64,000 nucleotides of DNA from Paenibacillus polymyxa (GCF_018614975.1 NZ_JAGGNR010000036.1:28561-92560); one strand, 5' to 3'. Numbered from the stretch's first letter, positions 8,880 to 16,785 are shown. Made by a program: numbers and translations. Notes: generated by a model from the sequence alone, not told the origin.

Positions 8880-9290
8880 CAAAAAAAGCCTGCCACCTCA
8901 TGCAATAATGCAAGAGACGACAGGCTGTTCACCTTCGCGGTACCACTCTTGTTGACTTCCTTCCTGTTCATTCAAGACAACCCCTGAATGCTTTCGCATA
9001 ATCGGATCACTTGAAGCAGCCTGAAAGCCCCCTCAGTTATCGTCAGTTGATCCTTGTAATAACGGTCCTACCAACAACGGCCCATTCACGGAGGCAACCC
9101 GTAACCATGTACTTTGGGCCATGATCGGCCTTCGGATTCTCCCGGGGAGTCACCGTGTTCCATCGTTCCGCTTCCAGGTGAGTTTCAGGTTTCCTTCGAC
9201 TGCGTTGCACCATACCGCAGCTCTCTAAGACCGGGAATGACCTTACTAGTCCTGTTCATCGCGTTTATCAGTTCAGGAATCTGAATTCCT
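8880..9290 (-). promoter_or_regulatory. T-box riboswitch, leucine type (distal of two)
   Basis: This element has the same architecture as the proximal copy: AGAGAGCUGCG with a GGUAUGGUGCAA loop, and GAAA-CUC-ACC with specifier CUC at 9180-9182. The T-box AGAGTGGTACCGCGA is at about 8935-8950. A strong terminator (AGCCTGTCG.../...GGTGGCAGGCT, then seven T) is at 8881-8928. Stem I of both copies begins with GATGAAC, suggesting duplication. No reading frame lies between the two elements. Confidence 0.92.
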
Positions 9291-9307
9291 GTTTAAATTT
9301 GTAACTA

Positions 9308-9337
9308 AATATACATTCTTTACATCCCTGTTGTCAA
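9308..9337 (-). promoter_or_regulatory. Promoter of the tandem T-box-leuA unit
   Basis: TTGACA at 9332-9337, an 18-base spacer and TATATT at 9308-9313 on the minus strand, just past the tsaD stop and about 20-30 bases before the distal T-box. Confidence 0.8.
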
Positions 9338-9359
9338 CTCTTAATCTCAAACTGCTTGC

Positions 9360-10415
9360 CTATACGGACTGAACGGACCATTCCTCCAGGGAAAGTCCTG
9401 GATCTGCCTTCGCATCAAATTCAGCAATTTCTCCCCGCTGCCATTTCAGATACGCAGCCGCTCCAATCATGGCCGCATTATCTGTACAATATTCCATTGG
9501 CGGGATTAACAGTTCAAGCCCTTCCTTCGTGCAACGCTCCTGTAATGCTGAGCGCAATCCCCGGTTTGCTGCAACACCACCACACAACAGCAATTGTCGT
9601 GAACCATACTCACGCACCGCTCTAACGGCTTTCTCCACCAACACTTCAACAACAGCTTCCTGGAATCCACGTGCAACCGCAGACGGCTCCAAGGTCTCTC
9701 CGCGCATTTTGGCCTGATTGAGCGCATTCAGTACAGCAGACTTCAAGCCACTGAGACTGAAATCGTACGAACCTGCTTCCAGCCATACCCGTGGTAATGG
9801 CACTACATCCTCCGCTTCAGATGCCATCCGGTCCACATGCGGGCCACCCGGATAAGGACAGCCCAATGCACGTGCTACTTTGTCATACGCTTCGCCTACA
9901 GCATCATCACGTGTCCGACCAATCAGTTTGAACTTGCCCTCGGATTCCATATGCACGAGTTCTGTATGTCCACCGGATACGACTAGTGCCATCGCCGGGT
10001 ATTGCAGTTCATGAGTAAGTCGGTTGGCATAGATATGCCCCGCAATATGATGTGTGCCAATGAGCGGTTTGCCCAGTGCCATCGCCATCGTTTTGGCCGC
10101 AACGATTCCTACCAAGAGTGCACCGACCAGCCCCGGACCTTGTGTTACGGCAATTGCACTTAGATCACGCGGACGAATGCCGGACTGTTCGATCGCCTGT
10201 TCCAGCATCAACGTAATGACTTCAACGTGTTTGCGTGAAGCCACTTCAGGTACCACTCCACCAAATGCCTTATGCGTCTCGATCTGACTTGAGATGAGAT
10301 TGGATAACACTTCTCTCCCATCCTTAACTACAGCTACCGATGTTTCATCACAGCTTGTCTCCACCGCCAAAATGTAGGATGGTGCAGAATTTATTTTTTC
10401 ATTGAGTTCGTTCAT
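9360..10415 (-). CDS. tsaD: tRNA N6-adenosine threonylcarbamoyltransferase TsaD
   Basis: TsaD transfers the threonylcarbamoyl group to A37 of ANN-decoding tRNAs (t6A) together with TsaB and TsaE. The 351-residue protein begins its ASKHA fold at ILAVETSCDETS (residue 15), has the metal-binding HIAGH at 123-127, the SGGHT loop and a C-terminal CGGVAANRGLR phosphate motif. The start at 10415 overlaps the rimI stop (ATGA), with GAAGGAAG upstream; a longer form would run into rimI and is rejected. It is last in the tsaE-tsaB-rimI-tsaD operon, the same order as B. subtilis ydiB-C-D-E (gcp). Confidence 0.97.
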   Translation of the reverse strand: MNELNEKINSAPSYILAVETSCDETSVAVVKDGREVLSNLISSQIETHKAFGGVVPEVASRKHVEVITLMLEQAIEQSGIRPRDLSAIAVTQGPGLVGALLVGIVAAKTMAMALGKPLIGTHHIAGHIYANRLTHELQYPAMALVVSGGHTELVHMESEGKFKLIGRTRDDAVGEAYDKVARALGCPYPGGPHVDRMASEAEDVVPLPRVWLEAGSYDFSLSGLKSAVLNALNQAKMRGETLEPSAVARGFQEAVVEVLVEKAVRAVREYGSRQLLLCGGVAANRGLRSALQERCTKEGLELLIPPMEYCTDNAAMIGAAAYLKWQRGEIAEFDAKADPGLSLEEWSVQSV

Positions 10416-10933
10416 GAATCCAGTACGCTTCCTTCCTCTTCGCCGCTCCGGCCTGCAGACGGCAAGTTCGCCCACATAATCATCGCATCTTCCCCATTAT
10501 CGGAGTAATACCCTTTACGAAGACCCGCCGATTCAAACCCTTTTTTCTGATACAAACGCTGGGCAATACTGTTCGAGACTCTGACCTCCAGCGTCATTCG
10601 TTCCATCCCGAGATAAGCCGCTGTACTCATTAATTCATCCAGTAACTTTTCACCAAGCTTGCGTCCACGGTACGCGCCTCTGACTGCAATATTGGTAATA
10701 TGGGCTTCATCCATAATCGTCCACATACCTGCATAGCCAATGGCCTTGCCTTCCAATTCCATCACCATATATTTAGCAAAATGATTGTGTGTCAATTCAT
10801 TTTGAAATGCTTCTTCCGTCCAGGGCAGGGTAAAGGCCTCATGTTCAATCTCCATCACATCGGGAATATCCGCAAGTGTCATGAACCTGAACTGAAGCGC
10901 TGCTTCCTGCTTATTATTCGCCACGTTGTCCAT
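10412..10933 (-). CDS. rimI: Ribosomal protein S18-alanine N-acetyltransferase RimI (GNAT)
   Basis: A GNAT acetyltransferase; RimI acetylates the N-terminal alanine of ribosomal protein S18. The 173-residue protein shows the GNAT core: MTLADIPDVMEIEHEAF near residue 18, the acetyl-CoA loop RGAYRGRKLGEKLL near 86-100, and NSIAQRLYQKKGF near 122-134. The length is slightly above the usual ~150 because of an acidic C-terminal tail. Its stop overlaps the tsaD start by ATGA, so translation is coupled. About 220 bases, mostly a repeat element, separate it from tsaB. Substrate assignment rests on conserved synteny with tsaB and tsaD. Confidence 0.9.
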   Translation of the reverse strand: MDNVANNKQEAALQFRFMTLADIPDVMEIEHEAFTLPWTEEAFQNELTHNHFAKYMVMELEGKAIGYAGMWTIMDEAHITNIAVRGAYRGRKLGEKLLDELMSTAAYLGMERMTLEVRVSNSIAQRLYQKKGFESAGLRKGYYSDNGEDAMIMWANLPSAGRSGEEEGSVLDS

Positions 10934-10959
10934 CTGCTTCCCCTCCCCCTTTAGTGCGT

Positions 10960-11143
10960 GTTCAAAAAGACCGGATGAAGCTAGAAATGGAGTAGCGGAG
11001 CGTAGGGAAAACTACGTGAGCAACCACAATGTTTCCAAAGGAAACATACTTCGTAAGCCTCCCGCTTATTTCGGCTGAATTCCATATTCGATGCTGATGA
11101 TGCCACCAGGTATCCTTCGTAATCAAAAGCGGACTTTTTGAAC
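10960..11143. repeat. Short inverted-repeat (MITE-like) element inside the tsa operon
   Basis: The ends GTTCAAAAAGACCGG (10960-10974) and the complement of GTTCAAAAAGTCCGC (11129-11143) match at 13 of 15 positions, framing 184 bases. Inside is a perfect hairpin ATGTTTCC-AAA-GGAAACAT at 11029-11047. The element starts nine bases past the tsaB stop. A long open frame crosses it on the minus strand but continues into the body of tsaB in another frame and has no ribosome binding site, so it is not called. A non-autonomous mobile element or a dispersed intergenic repeat fits best. No second copy was seen in the window. Confidence 0.6.
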
Positions 11144-11151
11144 AACCTCTT

Positions 11152-12006
11152 TTAGCCTTTGCGCAGCAGATTGGCTTCCGCTTCAGACAGCTGGGTGTAG
11201 TTCGGCACCAGCGCATGTACGTCATCACGCTGACCTGCAAGCAGCGCGGCGGCGCCAAGGCGCCCAACCCAGCGGCCTTCCAGCTCATAAGGTACGAGCT
11301 GGAGCGCCGTTCCTGCGGGGCAGCGAAGCTCCGCCGCTGCCGCAGCATGAGGGCCCGTCTCGCCGACGATCCAGACGGCTACGGGCCGCTCTTCCGGCGC
11401 CGCCTCCGCCATACGGGCGGCGAGGGCTTCCAGCCATCCGTCCATCTTGCGGATGGCATCAGGCGCCAGACGCCGGGGCGCATCGCTCCCGGCGGAGGCA
11501 AACAGCGCGGTGCACGCTTGACCGCGCCGTGCATCCACAAGCGGAACGATCCAGTGGACAGGGGCAGCACTTGTGCTGCCCTGGTCCGCGGATGGCGTTC
11601 CGCCAGCCCCTGCTGCGGCATCCTCTGCCGCAGCTTCCGCCTTGGCGGCGAGGCCGCTGTGCCAGCCGCCCCAGGCGATGGCCTGAAGGCTGGACACCCC
11701 GGCTACGGGGATGTCCCACGCCCAGGCCAGTGTCTTCGCCGCGGTCACCGCAATGCGGATGCCCGTGTACGAGCCTGGGCCAACGCCAACGGCAATGCCG
11801 TCCAGTTGGCCAGGCTGTGTGTTGCTGGCGGCCAGCAGCTGCTCCATCACCGGTACAACGTGTACCGAATGGTTGCGCTCAGCCCGTTCATTGCGTTCTT
11901 CCAGAAGCGCATGATCTTCCATCATCGCAGCTGCCATCACTGCGGTGGAGGTATCCAACGCCAAAAACCGCTGACGCGGCTCTTTTTGTAAATCTTCCAT
12001 CATCAT
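11152..12006 (-). CDS. tsaB: t6A modification subunit TsaB
   Basis: TsaB is the non-catalytic ASKHA-fold partner that dimerises with TsaD for t6A synthesis. The ~284-residue protein opens with RFLALDTSTAVMAAAM and has the family motif GVGPGSYTGIRI near residue 82 and KTLAWAWDIPVAGVSSLQA after it. It is longer than the usual ~230 residues because of an Ala/Gly-rich insertion at about residues 125-150 (AAKAEAAAEDAAAGAGG). The segment 11200-11720 is much richer in G+C than its neighbours. The start ATGATGATG overlaps the tsaE stop, so the exact first codon among three ATGs is uncertain. The C-terminus ends NLLRKG. Confidence 0.92.
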   Translation of the reverse strand: MMMEDLQKEPRQRFLALDTSTAVMAAAMMEDHALLEERNERAERNHSVHVVPVMEQLLAASNTQPGQLDGIAVGVGPGSYTGIRIAVTAAKTLAWAWDIPVAGVSSLQAIAWGGWHSGLAAKAEAAAEDAAAGAGGTPSADQGSTSAAPVHWIVPLVDARRGQACTALFASAGSDAPRRLAPDAIRKMDGWLEALAARMAEAAPEERPVAVWIVGETGPHAAAAAELRCPAGTALQLVPYELEGRWVGRLGAAALLAGQRDDVHALVPNYTQLSEAEANLLRKG

Positions 12007-12485
12007 TTGACCCCATTCTGTCTGAACTGTCGGCACATGGCTGCATAAGTCTCGCCGTACCCATCCAGTGTAATCGTTCGATCCTCCAGGCCGGTTGTTT
12101 CAATCTGCACATGCAAGTGCTCTTGCGGCAGCAATTCGGGAATGATACTCGACCACTCCACCAGACTGACTCCGGCTCCATAGAAATATTCATCAAGTCC
12201 AAGCTCATCCGCTTCTTCCAGCGATATGCGATATACATCCATGTGATATAAGGGTAGACGCCCTTCGTACTCCTTGATTAGTGTGAATGTGGGACTGCTT
12301 ACCACATCACGTACACCCAAATGCCAGGCAAATTTCTGTGAAAATGCCGTTTTTCCCGCGCCCAGATCACCATCCAGAGCAATCACCATGCCGGCGTTTG
12401 CCTGTCTGGCGAGTGCGGAAGCGAGTGCTTCTGTATCTGCAATGCCATGGGATTGATACACCCACTGCTCGTGCGTCTGATTCAA
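12003..12485 (-). CDS. tsaE: t6A modification ATPase TsaE
   Basis: TsaE is a P-loop ATPase needed to regenerate the TsaBD complex after each t6A cycle. The protein has the Walker A loop GDLGAGKT near residue 40, SSPTFTLIKEYEG with the conserved Thr/Ser switch, and YHMDVYRI and LVEWSSIIPELLP typical of the family. A TTG start at 12485 is preferred because AAGGTGGGG lies eight bases before it; a GTG at 12497 would overlap that site. It is the first gene of the tsaE-tsaB-rimI-tsaD operon, with a promoter about 50 bases upstream. Confidence 0.93.
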   Translation of the reverse strand: MNQTHEQWVYQSHGIADTEALASALARQANAGMVIALDGDLGAGKTAFSQKFAWHLGVRDVVSSPTFTLIKEYEGRLPLYHMDVYRISLEEADELGLDEYFYGAGVSLVEWSSIIPELLPQEHLHVQIETTGLEDRTITLDGYGETYAAMCRQFRQNGVK

Positions 12486-12535
12486 TATTCGCCCCACCTT
12501 TGGCGGTCCAGCCGCCTGAGTTCACTTTGAACCTT

Positions 12536-12564
12536 ATTATATCGGTCCCTTTCTTCCCCCGCAA
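12536..12564 (-). promoter_or_regulatory. tsaE operon promoter
   Basis: A perfect -10 TATAAT (12536-12541), a 17-base spacer and TTGCGG (12559-12564) on the minus strand. No operator is visible. Confidence 0.7.
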
Positions 12565-12640
12565 CATCCAAGAAGGCAAGCGGAAATATAACATGCATTA
12601 TTAGACGTGTCTCAAAACTCGCTCAGACACCTGATAGGAA

Positions 12641-12670
12641 AAACCAAAAACCGGCACCTCTCGGTACCGG
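12641..12670 (-). terminator. sspH terminator
   Basis: On the minus strand CCGGTACC-GAGA-GGTGCCGG (one mismatch in the stem) is followed by TTTTTGGTTTTT. It ends the two-gene sspH unit ahead of the tsaE promoter. Confidence 0.88.
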
Positions 12671-12738
12671 CCGTGTTATGCATATATTTCAGCTTTTATT
12701 CATTCTCCGATTCCTCAATAACGATATGTTACTTGTAT

Positions 12739-12918
12739 CTACTCCTCCAAGCGATCCACACGAACCGTCTGGGTATTTCCCGGCCTGCTGCCAACCTGCA
12801 CGGTCGCCATACCATTAGCTTCATCCACATTTTCGATCCAGACTGGATCTCCCTCCAATGTAACGGCAATGGTATCCTTGGAATCATAGATCGCTTTGGC
12901 GCGCTTCGCATCCATCAT
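12739..12918 (-). CDS. sspH: H-type small acid-soluble spore protein
   Basis: SspH-family proteins are minor SASPs made in the developing forespore. The ~59-residue product (MMDAKRAKAIYDSKDTIAV...) shares the RAK-x-I start, the short predicted beta segments (TLEGDPVWIENV) and length with B. subtilis SspH. The start is uncertain: ATG at 12927 lies only about four bases from the GGAAGGGGAG site, while ATG at 12918 or 12915 has better spacing. The gene begins at the stop of the upstream hypothetical gene, so the two are translationally coupled. Forespore sigma-G control is expected from the family, but no clear promoter was identified. Confidence 0.88.
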   Translation of the reverse strand: MMDAKRAKAIYDSKDTIAVTLEGDPVWIENVDEANGMATVQVGSRPGNTQTVRVDRLEE

Positions 12919-12919
12919 C

Positions 12920-13216
12920 TTATTCATACTCCCCTTCCGGATCATCATGTGATTCTTGAACCATGCTATCTGTTGTACTTTCACCAATATAACCGTTATC
13001 TTCCGTAACCTGTCCCCCGCCTAACCCTTCATTTACCATCCGGTCAATGTCGAGCATGAACGACTCCCGATCAAGGGGCAATTCTTCCGAAGTGACCGCT
13101 TCCCAGTTAACAGCTGTAGCAGGTATATAGAATTCTTCAGCACTTTCGGCTTCGGCAAGAGGATACGGAGAAAATGCATGCTTGTGCGCTTCTTCCTCAT
13201 CACGTCTGTTCTTCAA
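12920..13216 (-). CDS. Hypothetical acidic protein upstream of sspH
   Basis: I do not recognise a family. The ~98-residue product is strongly acidic, hydrophilic and has no membrane segment or cysteine. It carries a central FYIPATAVNWEAV segment and ends in repeated D/E residues (ESHDDPEGEYE). A TTG start at 13216 is chosen because GGGAGGTG lies seven bases upstream; an ATG at 13234 would contain the ribosome binding site within its own codons. It is the first gene of a two-gene unit with sspH, suggesting expression in the forespore, which is an inference from position only. Confidence 0.75.
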   Translation of the reverse strand: MKNRRDEEEAHKHAFSPYPLAEAESAEEFYIPATAVNWEAVTSEELPLDRESFMLDIDRMVNEGLGGGQVTEDNGYIGESTTDSMVQESHDDPEGEYE

Positions 13217-13349
13217 TATTGCACCTCCCGGCATATGTGCTGCGAGAATAACTACCTATCCCATGCTCATCTTCCTGTCGGAATCCAAGCATGTTTCTGT
13301 TATCATCCCCGAGTCTCGCCGAACCATACGAATTCGTTCGTCCATAAGA

Positions 13350-13380
13350 CGATTATCCCTTGCGCCAGATGCCCATACTA
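13350..13380 (+). promoter_or_regulatory. Possible sigma-G promoter of ku
   Basis: CATACTA at 13374-13380 matches the sigma-G -10 consensus exactly and lies about 40 bases before the ku start. The -35 region (around GATTAT, 13351-13356) is a poor match. Ku and LigD of B. subtilis are made in the forespore, which fits. Confidence 0.4.
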
Positions 13381-13417
13381 TTGAATAAAAAGGAATCTCA
13401 ATGAAAGGAGCCGATCT

Positions 13418-14332
13418 ATGCATACCGTCTGGAAAGGCGCAATCAGTTTTGGCCTTGTGCATGTCCCTGTCAAAATGTTCTCGGCTACCGAAGACAAAGA
13501 CATCTCCATGCGTTATATCCATAAAGTCTGCGGCAGCCCGCTCGCTTATGTTCGTCAATGTCCATCCTGTGAAGTGGACGTGAAGTGGGAAGAGATTACC
13601 AAAGGCTATGAATATGAAAAGGGTAAATTCGTACTCTTCGAGAAAGATGAATTGGAAGCGTTGAATGATTCCACCAGCAAAACCATTACCATACTGGATT
13701 TTGTCGACTTGACTGAGATTGATCCCATCTATTTTCAGAAAACATATTACCTATCACCCGATCAGGCCGGTGGAAATGCCTACCAGCTGTTGATGAATGC
13801 GATGCGAGATACCGGCAAAATTGGCATCGCCAAAATCTCCATTCGCTCGAAGAGCAGTCTGGCTGCCATACGAGTACTGGAAGATTGTCTCTCCATGGAG
13901 ACGATTTTCTATCCCGACGAGATTCGTCCTGTCTCCCAGGTCCCTAACTTGCCGGAAGTGCAGAACGTGAATGAAAAGGAACTCACGATGGCAAAGCTGC
14001 TGATTGACCAATTGTCCACGCCTTTTGAACCTGGTAAATACACCGATGACTATCGCAGCAAACTGCTGGATCTTATTCAGCACAAAGTGGCAGGCGAAGA
14101 AATCAAGATTGCTCCAGCCAAACCTGAAGCTAATGTGATGGATTTGATGGCTGCCTTGCAGGCAAGTATCGAGGCCGTGAAGCCTATTCCGGCTGACCCT
14201 GGGACAACAACGGCCAAGCCTAAGAAACGTGCACCGCGAAAAACGCCTGCTCAAGCGGTTGCCGGAGGAGAATCCGATACAGCTGCTGCACCAGCCAAAA
14301 GAAAAAAGGCGACTCCCAAACCAAAAGTTTGA
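13418..14332 (+). CDS. ku: Non-homologous end-joining protein Ku
   Basis: Bacterial Ku is a homodimeric ring that threads onto DNA ends and recruits LigD. The 304-residue protein begins MHTVWKGAISFGLVHVPVKM, has the core beta barrel (ISMRYIHKVCG, GYEYEKGKFVLFEKDEL, FQKTYYLSPD) and a Lys/Ala/Pro-rich C-terminal tail (residues ~255-304) that is expected to bind DNA. AAAGGAG lies eight bases before the start. The ligase and polymerase genes are 1.5 kb downstream on the same strand, with one unrelated gene between. A sigma-G-like -10 suggests spore-stage expression. Confidence 0.96.
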   Translation: MHTVWKGAISFGLVHVPVKMFSATEDKDISMRYIHKVCGSPLAYVRQCPSCEVDVKWEEITKGYEYEKGKFVLFEKDELEALNDSTSKTITILDFVDLTEIDPIYFQKTYYLSPDQAGGNAYQLLMNAMRDTGKIGIAKISIRSKSSLAAIRVLEDCLSMETIFYPDEIRPVSQVPNLPEVQNVNEKELTMAKLLIDQLSTPFEPGKYTDDYRSKLLDLIQHKVAGEEIKIAPAKPEANVMDLMAALQASIEAVKPIPADPGTTTAKPKKRAPRKTPAQAVAGGESDTAAAPAKRKKATPKPKV

Positions 14333-14388
14333 ATGTCGCTAAGCCAAGATCGATTCCGTTATATAACTCATGTAATGATGTTTACCCC

Positions 14389-14416
14389 GATCCGGCTTCA
14401 CAGTCGGATTTTTTTG
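14389..14416 (+). terminator. ku terminator
   Basis: ATCCGGC/GTCGGAT stem with a six-base loop and a run of seven T, then GTTTTG, 57 bases past the ku stop. Confidence 0.85.
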
Positions 14417-14602
14417 TTTTGTAAAATGCGATTGACGAAAGCTGATTTATATTTTATATTAACTTATGAAAAGTAACTTATTTATGAATATACAGTCACC
14501 CTGTAATTCTGCTTTAACAGTATGCAATTAAATAATCCGTTCTCAACGCATATACACAATTAAACGAGAATCCATATTATCTATGATCAGGAGGAAACAA
14601 TC

Positions 14603-15472
14603 ATGAATACAACGTATCAAATCCCTGCCACAACCCATCTGGGTGAAGTGAGTCTCCGAATTATGAACCTGGACCGTTCAATTAAGTTCTATACCGATGT
14701 GGTTGGATTAAAATTACTGGAGCGTACTGGCAAAGTGGCTACGTTGACAGCTGACGGAAAACAGTCCCTGCTGCGATTGGAAGAGCTCACGGATGGAATT
14801 ACCCTGCCGGAACGTTCACATGCTGGCTTGTATCATTTCGCCATCCTGCTGCCTGACCGCAAGTCCCTGGGTCTTGCTCTTCGTAATCTGGCTGCATCCG
14901 GTATCGATATCGGCCAAGGCGATCACTTGGTCAGCGAAGCCTTCTATATCTCCGATCCCGATCAGAACGGGATTGAGATCTATGCTGACCGTGCACGTGA
15001 TACGTGGGAACGGGATAGCGACAATAACTACGTGATGGCAAGTGATCCTGTTGATGTGGAAAGCCTGTTTGCCATATCGGAGAATGAACCTTGGCAGGGC
15101 CTGCCTGCTGGCACCGTTATTGGTCACGTACATTTCCACGTCCGCAGCCTGGAAGAAGCCCGCAACTTCTACACCGGCATACTCGGTTTTGATATCGTGG
15201 GTAACTTCGCGAACATGTCTGCACTATTTGTATCCGCAGGTGGCTATCATCATCATCTGGGACTGAATATCTGGGCAGGAGTGAATGCACCTGTCAATCC
15301 AGATAACGCTACAGGAATTGACTACTTCACCATTGTGTACGCCACAAAGGAACAATTGGAACAGGCACTTGAACAATTGCGTCAATCCGGTGCAGTCGTT
15401 ACACAAGTGGAGGGAACCTGGTTTACGGTAGACCCACAAAATATTCGTATACGTCTGACAACTGCGAACTGA
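14603..15472 (+). CDS. VOC-family dioxygenase/glyoxalase, CatE-like
   Basis: Two-domain vicinal oxygen chelate protein of 289 residues, the length and layout of CatE-type catechol 2,3-dioxygenases. Half one (residues ~10-130) has HLGEVSLRIMNLDRSIKFYTDVVG, GLYHFAILLPDR and NGIEIYAD; half two (~165-285) has GHVHFHVRSLEEARNFYTGILG and YHHHLGLNIW. His and Glu metal ligands are in the expected places (H12, H81, E120 and the second-half His cluster). A strong AGGAGG precedes the start. It has its own terminator and lies between ku and the ligD genes without an obvious role in repair. The true substrate is unknown; catechol-type ring cleavage is the family's best-known reaction. Confidence 0.88.
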   Translation: MNTTYQIPATTHLGEVSLRIMNLDRSIKFYTDVVGLKLLERTGKVATLTADGKQSLLRLEELTDGITLPERSHAGLYHFAILLPDRKSLGLALRNLAASGIDIGQGDHLVSEAFYISDPDQNGIEIYADRARDTWERDSDNNYVMASDPVDVESLFAISENEPWQGLPAGTVIGHVHFHVRSLEEARNFYTGILGFDIVGNFANMSALFVSAGGYHHHLGLNIWAGVNAPVNPDNATGIDYFTIVYATKEQLEQALEQLRQSGAVVTQVEGTWFTVDPQNIRIRLTTAN

Positions 15473-15517
15473 TTTTGTTTAGGCGTTACAATATGTTTGC
15501 TTAACCACATTTTATTA

Positions 15518-15571
15518 AGCCCGGGTAACTGATTTCTCTACATCACAGAGGGATCGGCTGCACGGGCTTTT
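15518..15571 (+). terminator. Possible terminator after the VOC gene
   Basis: AGCCCG (15518-15523) pairs with CGGGCT at 15562-15567, followed by TTTTGG; the loop is long and partly structured. The rest of 15473-15794 shows no other feature except the ribosome binding site of the next gene. Confidence 0.5.
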
Positions 15572-15794
15572 GGAGTTGGCTCTTATAAAACTGGCACAAT
15601 TGGTACATTCTAACCAATACGTAGACAAGATATCTTAGGGAGATACCTTATGATTGAGTAGGAAGCTTGACTGTTTAGGCAGCTCGCCGTCATTGCTCAT
15701 TCTGGTGCATCATATGAATTCCCGTTTTCAAAAAAATATAGTGAAATTCCGAATTAACCTGCGCTAATTGGTTGGTACGAGGAAGGAGTTCCCC

Positions 15795-16745
15795 ATGTTC
15801 AAACCGTTGATTCCGTTCGAACCCATCTCCAGAGATACTTTGCCCACAGGGACGCAATGGATTGCCCAGGTCAAGTGGGATGGAGTCCGCATGCTTGCCT
15901 ATGAGGACGGGCATGAGCTTCGCCTGGTGAATCGCAGATTACATGATCGAACCGCACAGTATCCCGAGCTGGTAACACCACGAAATTTATGTTCAGGCTC
16001 CTCCTATATCTTGGATGGAGAAGTTATTGCGCTGGACCCGGACACCGGAACACCTTCGTTTTATCATGTCCTGCGGCGGGATCGGATGAGCAGACCCGAA
16101 GGTATCGCCCAAGCCATACATCAGATTCCGGTCACATATATGGTATTTGATATCCTGTTCTATGAGGGGAAATGGGTGACGGATCAGCCTTTGGCAGATC
16201 GACAGCGCCTGTTGCACGAGGTCCTTAACACCGCTCCCCATGTTCAGGAGGTCACCAATACGCTTGATGCCGCTTCCCTGCTTACGGTCATGAGACAACA
16301 TCAGATGGAAGGCATCGTCTGCAAGGATCTCACCAGCAGTTATGGCATACAGGGCAAGGACCAGCGCTGGCAGAAGGTCAAAATCATGCATGATGTATAT
16401 GCCATGATCGGGGGAGTCACGTACCGGAGCGGTATTGTGAATGCTGTCGCGGTTGGTGTATATGATGGGCCAAACTTTGTCTATATTGGTCATGTCGGGA
16501 CTGGCAAGCTGAACTCCAATACGTGGCGGGAACTCACACATCAAGTCGAGCCTCTGATCAGGCAGGACAGACCGTTCCATAATGTACCTGAGCGCAGTGC
16601 GGAGACCACCTGGGTGGAACCACGAATAGGAGTCAAAGTGCAGTATATGGAACTGACTCATCATAACACTCTACGCCATCCCAGTATTCAGACCTTCGCG
16701 GATGTGACCCGTGAGGATTGTCTGGCGAACCAGCTTCTTCAATGA
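15795..16745 (+). CDS. ligD: ATP-dependent DNA ligase (LigD ligase domain, stand-alone)
   Basis: Seals breaks during Ku-dependent end joining. The 316-residue protein is only the ligase module: nucleotidyl transferase motif I VKWDGVR with the adenylated lysine at residue 27, motif III VTYMVFDIL, motif IV MEGIVCKDL, motif V KDQRWQKVKI and an OB-fold domain ending near VKVQYMELTHHNTLRHP. There is no nuclease or polymerase domain. The start at 15795 has GGAAGGAG seven bases upstream. The polymerase gene follows 40 bases later. In B. subtilis both modules are one protein, so this locus carries a split form. Confidence 0.93.
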   Translation: MFKPLIPFEPISRDTLPTGTQWIAQVKWDGVRMLAYEDGHELRLVNRRLHDRTAQYPELVTPRNLCSGSSYILDGEVIALDPDTGTPSFYHVLRRDRMSRPEGIAQAIHQIPVTYMVFDILFYEGKWVTDQPLADRQRLLHEVLNTAPHVQEVTNTLDAASLLTVMRQHQMEGIVCKDLTSSYGIQGKDQRWQKVKIMHDVYAMIGGVTYRSGIVNAVAVGVYDGPNFVYIGHVGTGKLNSNTWRELTHQVEPLIRQDRPFHNVPERSAETTWVEPRIGVKVQYMELTHHNTLRHPSIQTFADVTREDCLANQLLQ

Positions 16746-16785
16746 GTCAGTCCAAGATTGATTACACATATAGGAGGTGATCCGT

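Noticed and set aside
10962..11348. Open frame of 128 codons on the minus strand across the inverted-repeat element
   Set aside because: It enters from another frame of tsaB, has no ribosome binding site, and its second half is just the repeat element.
11215..12251. Long plus-strand frames opposite tsaB and tsaE
   Set aside because: Result of high GC in tsaB; protein-level match is on the minus strand.
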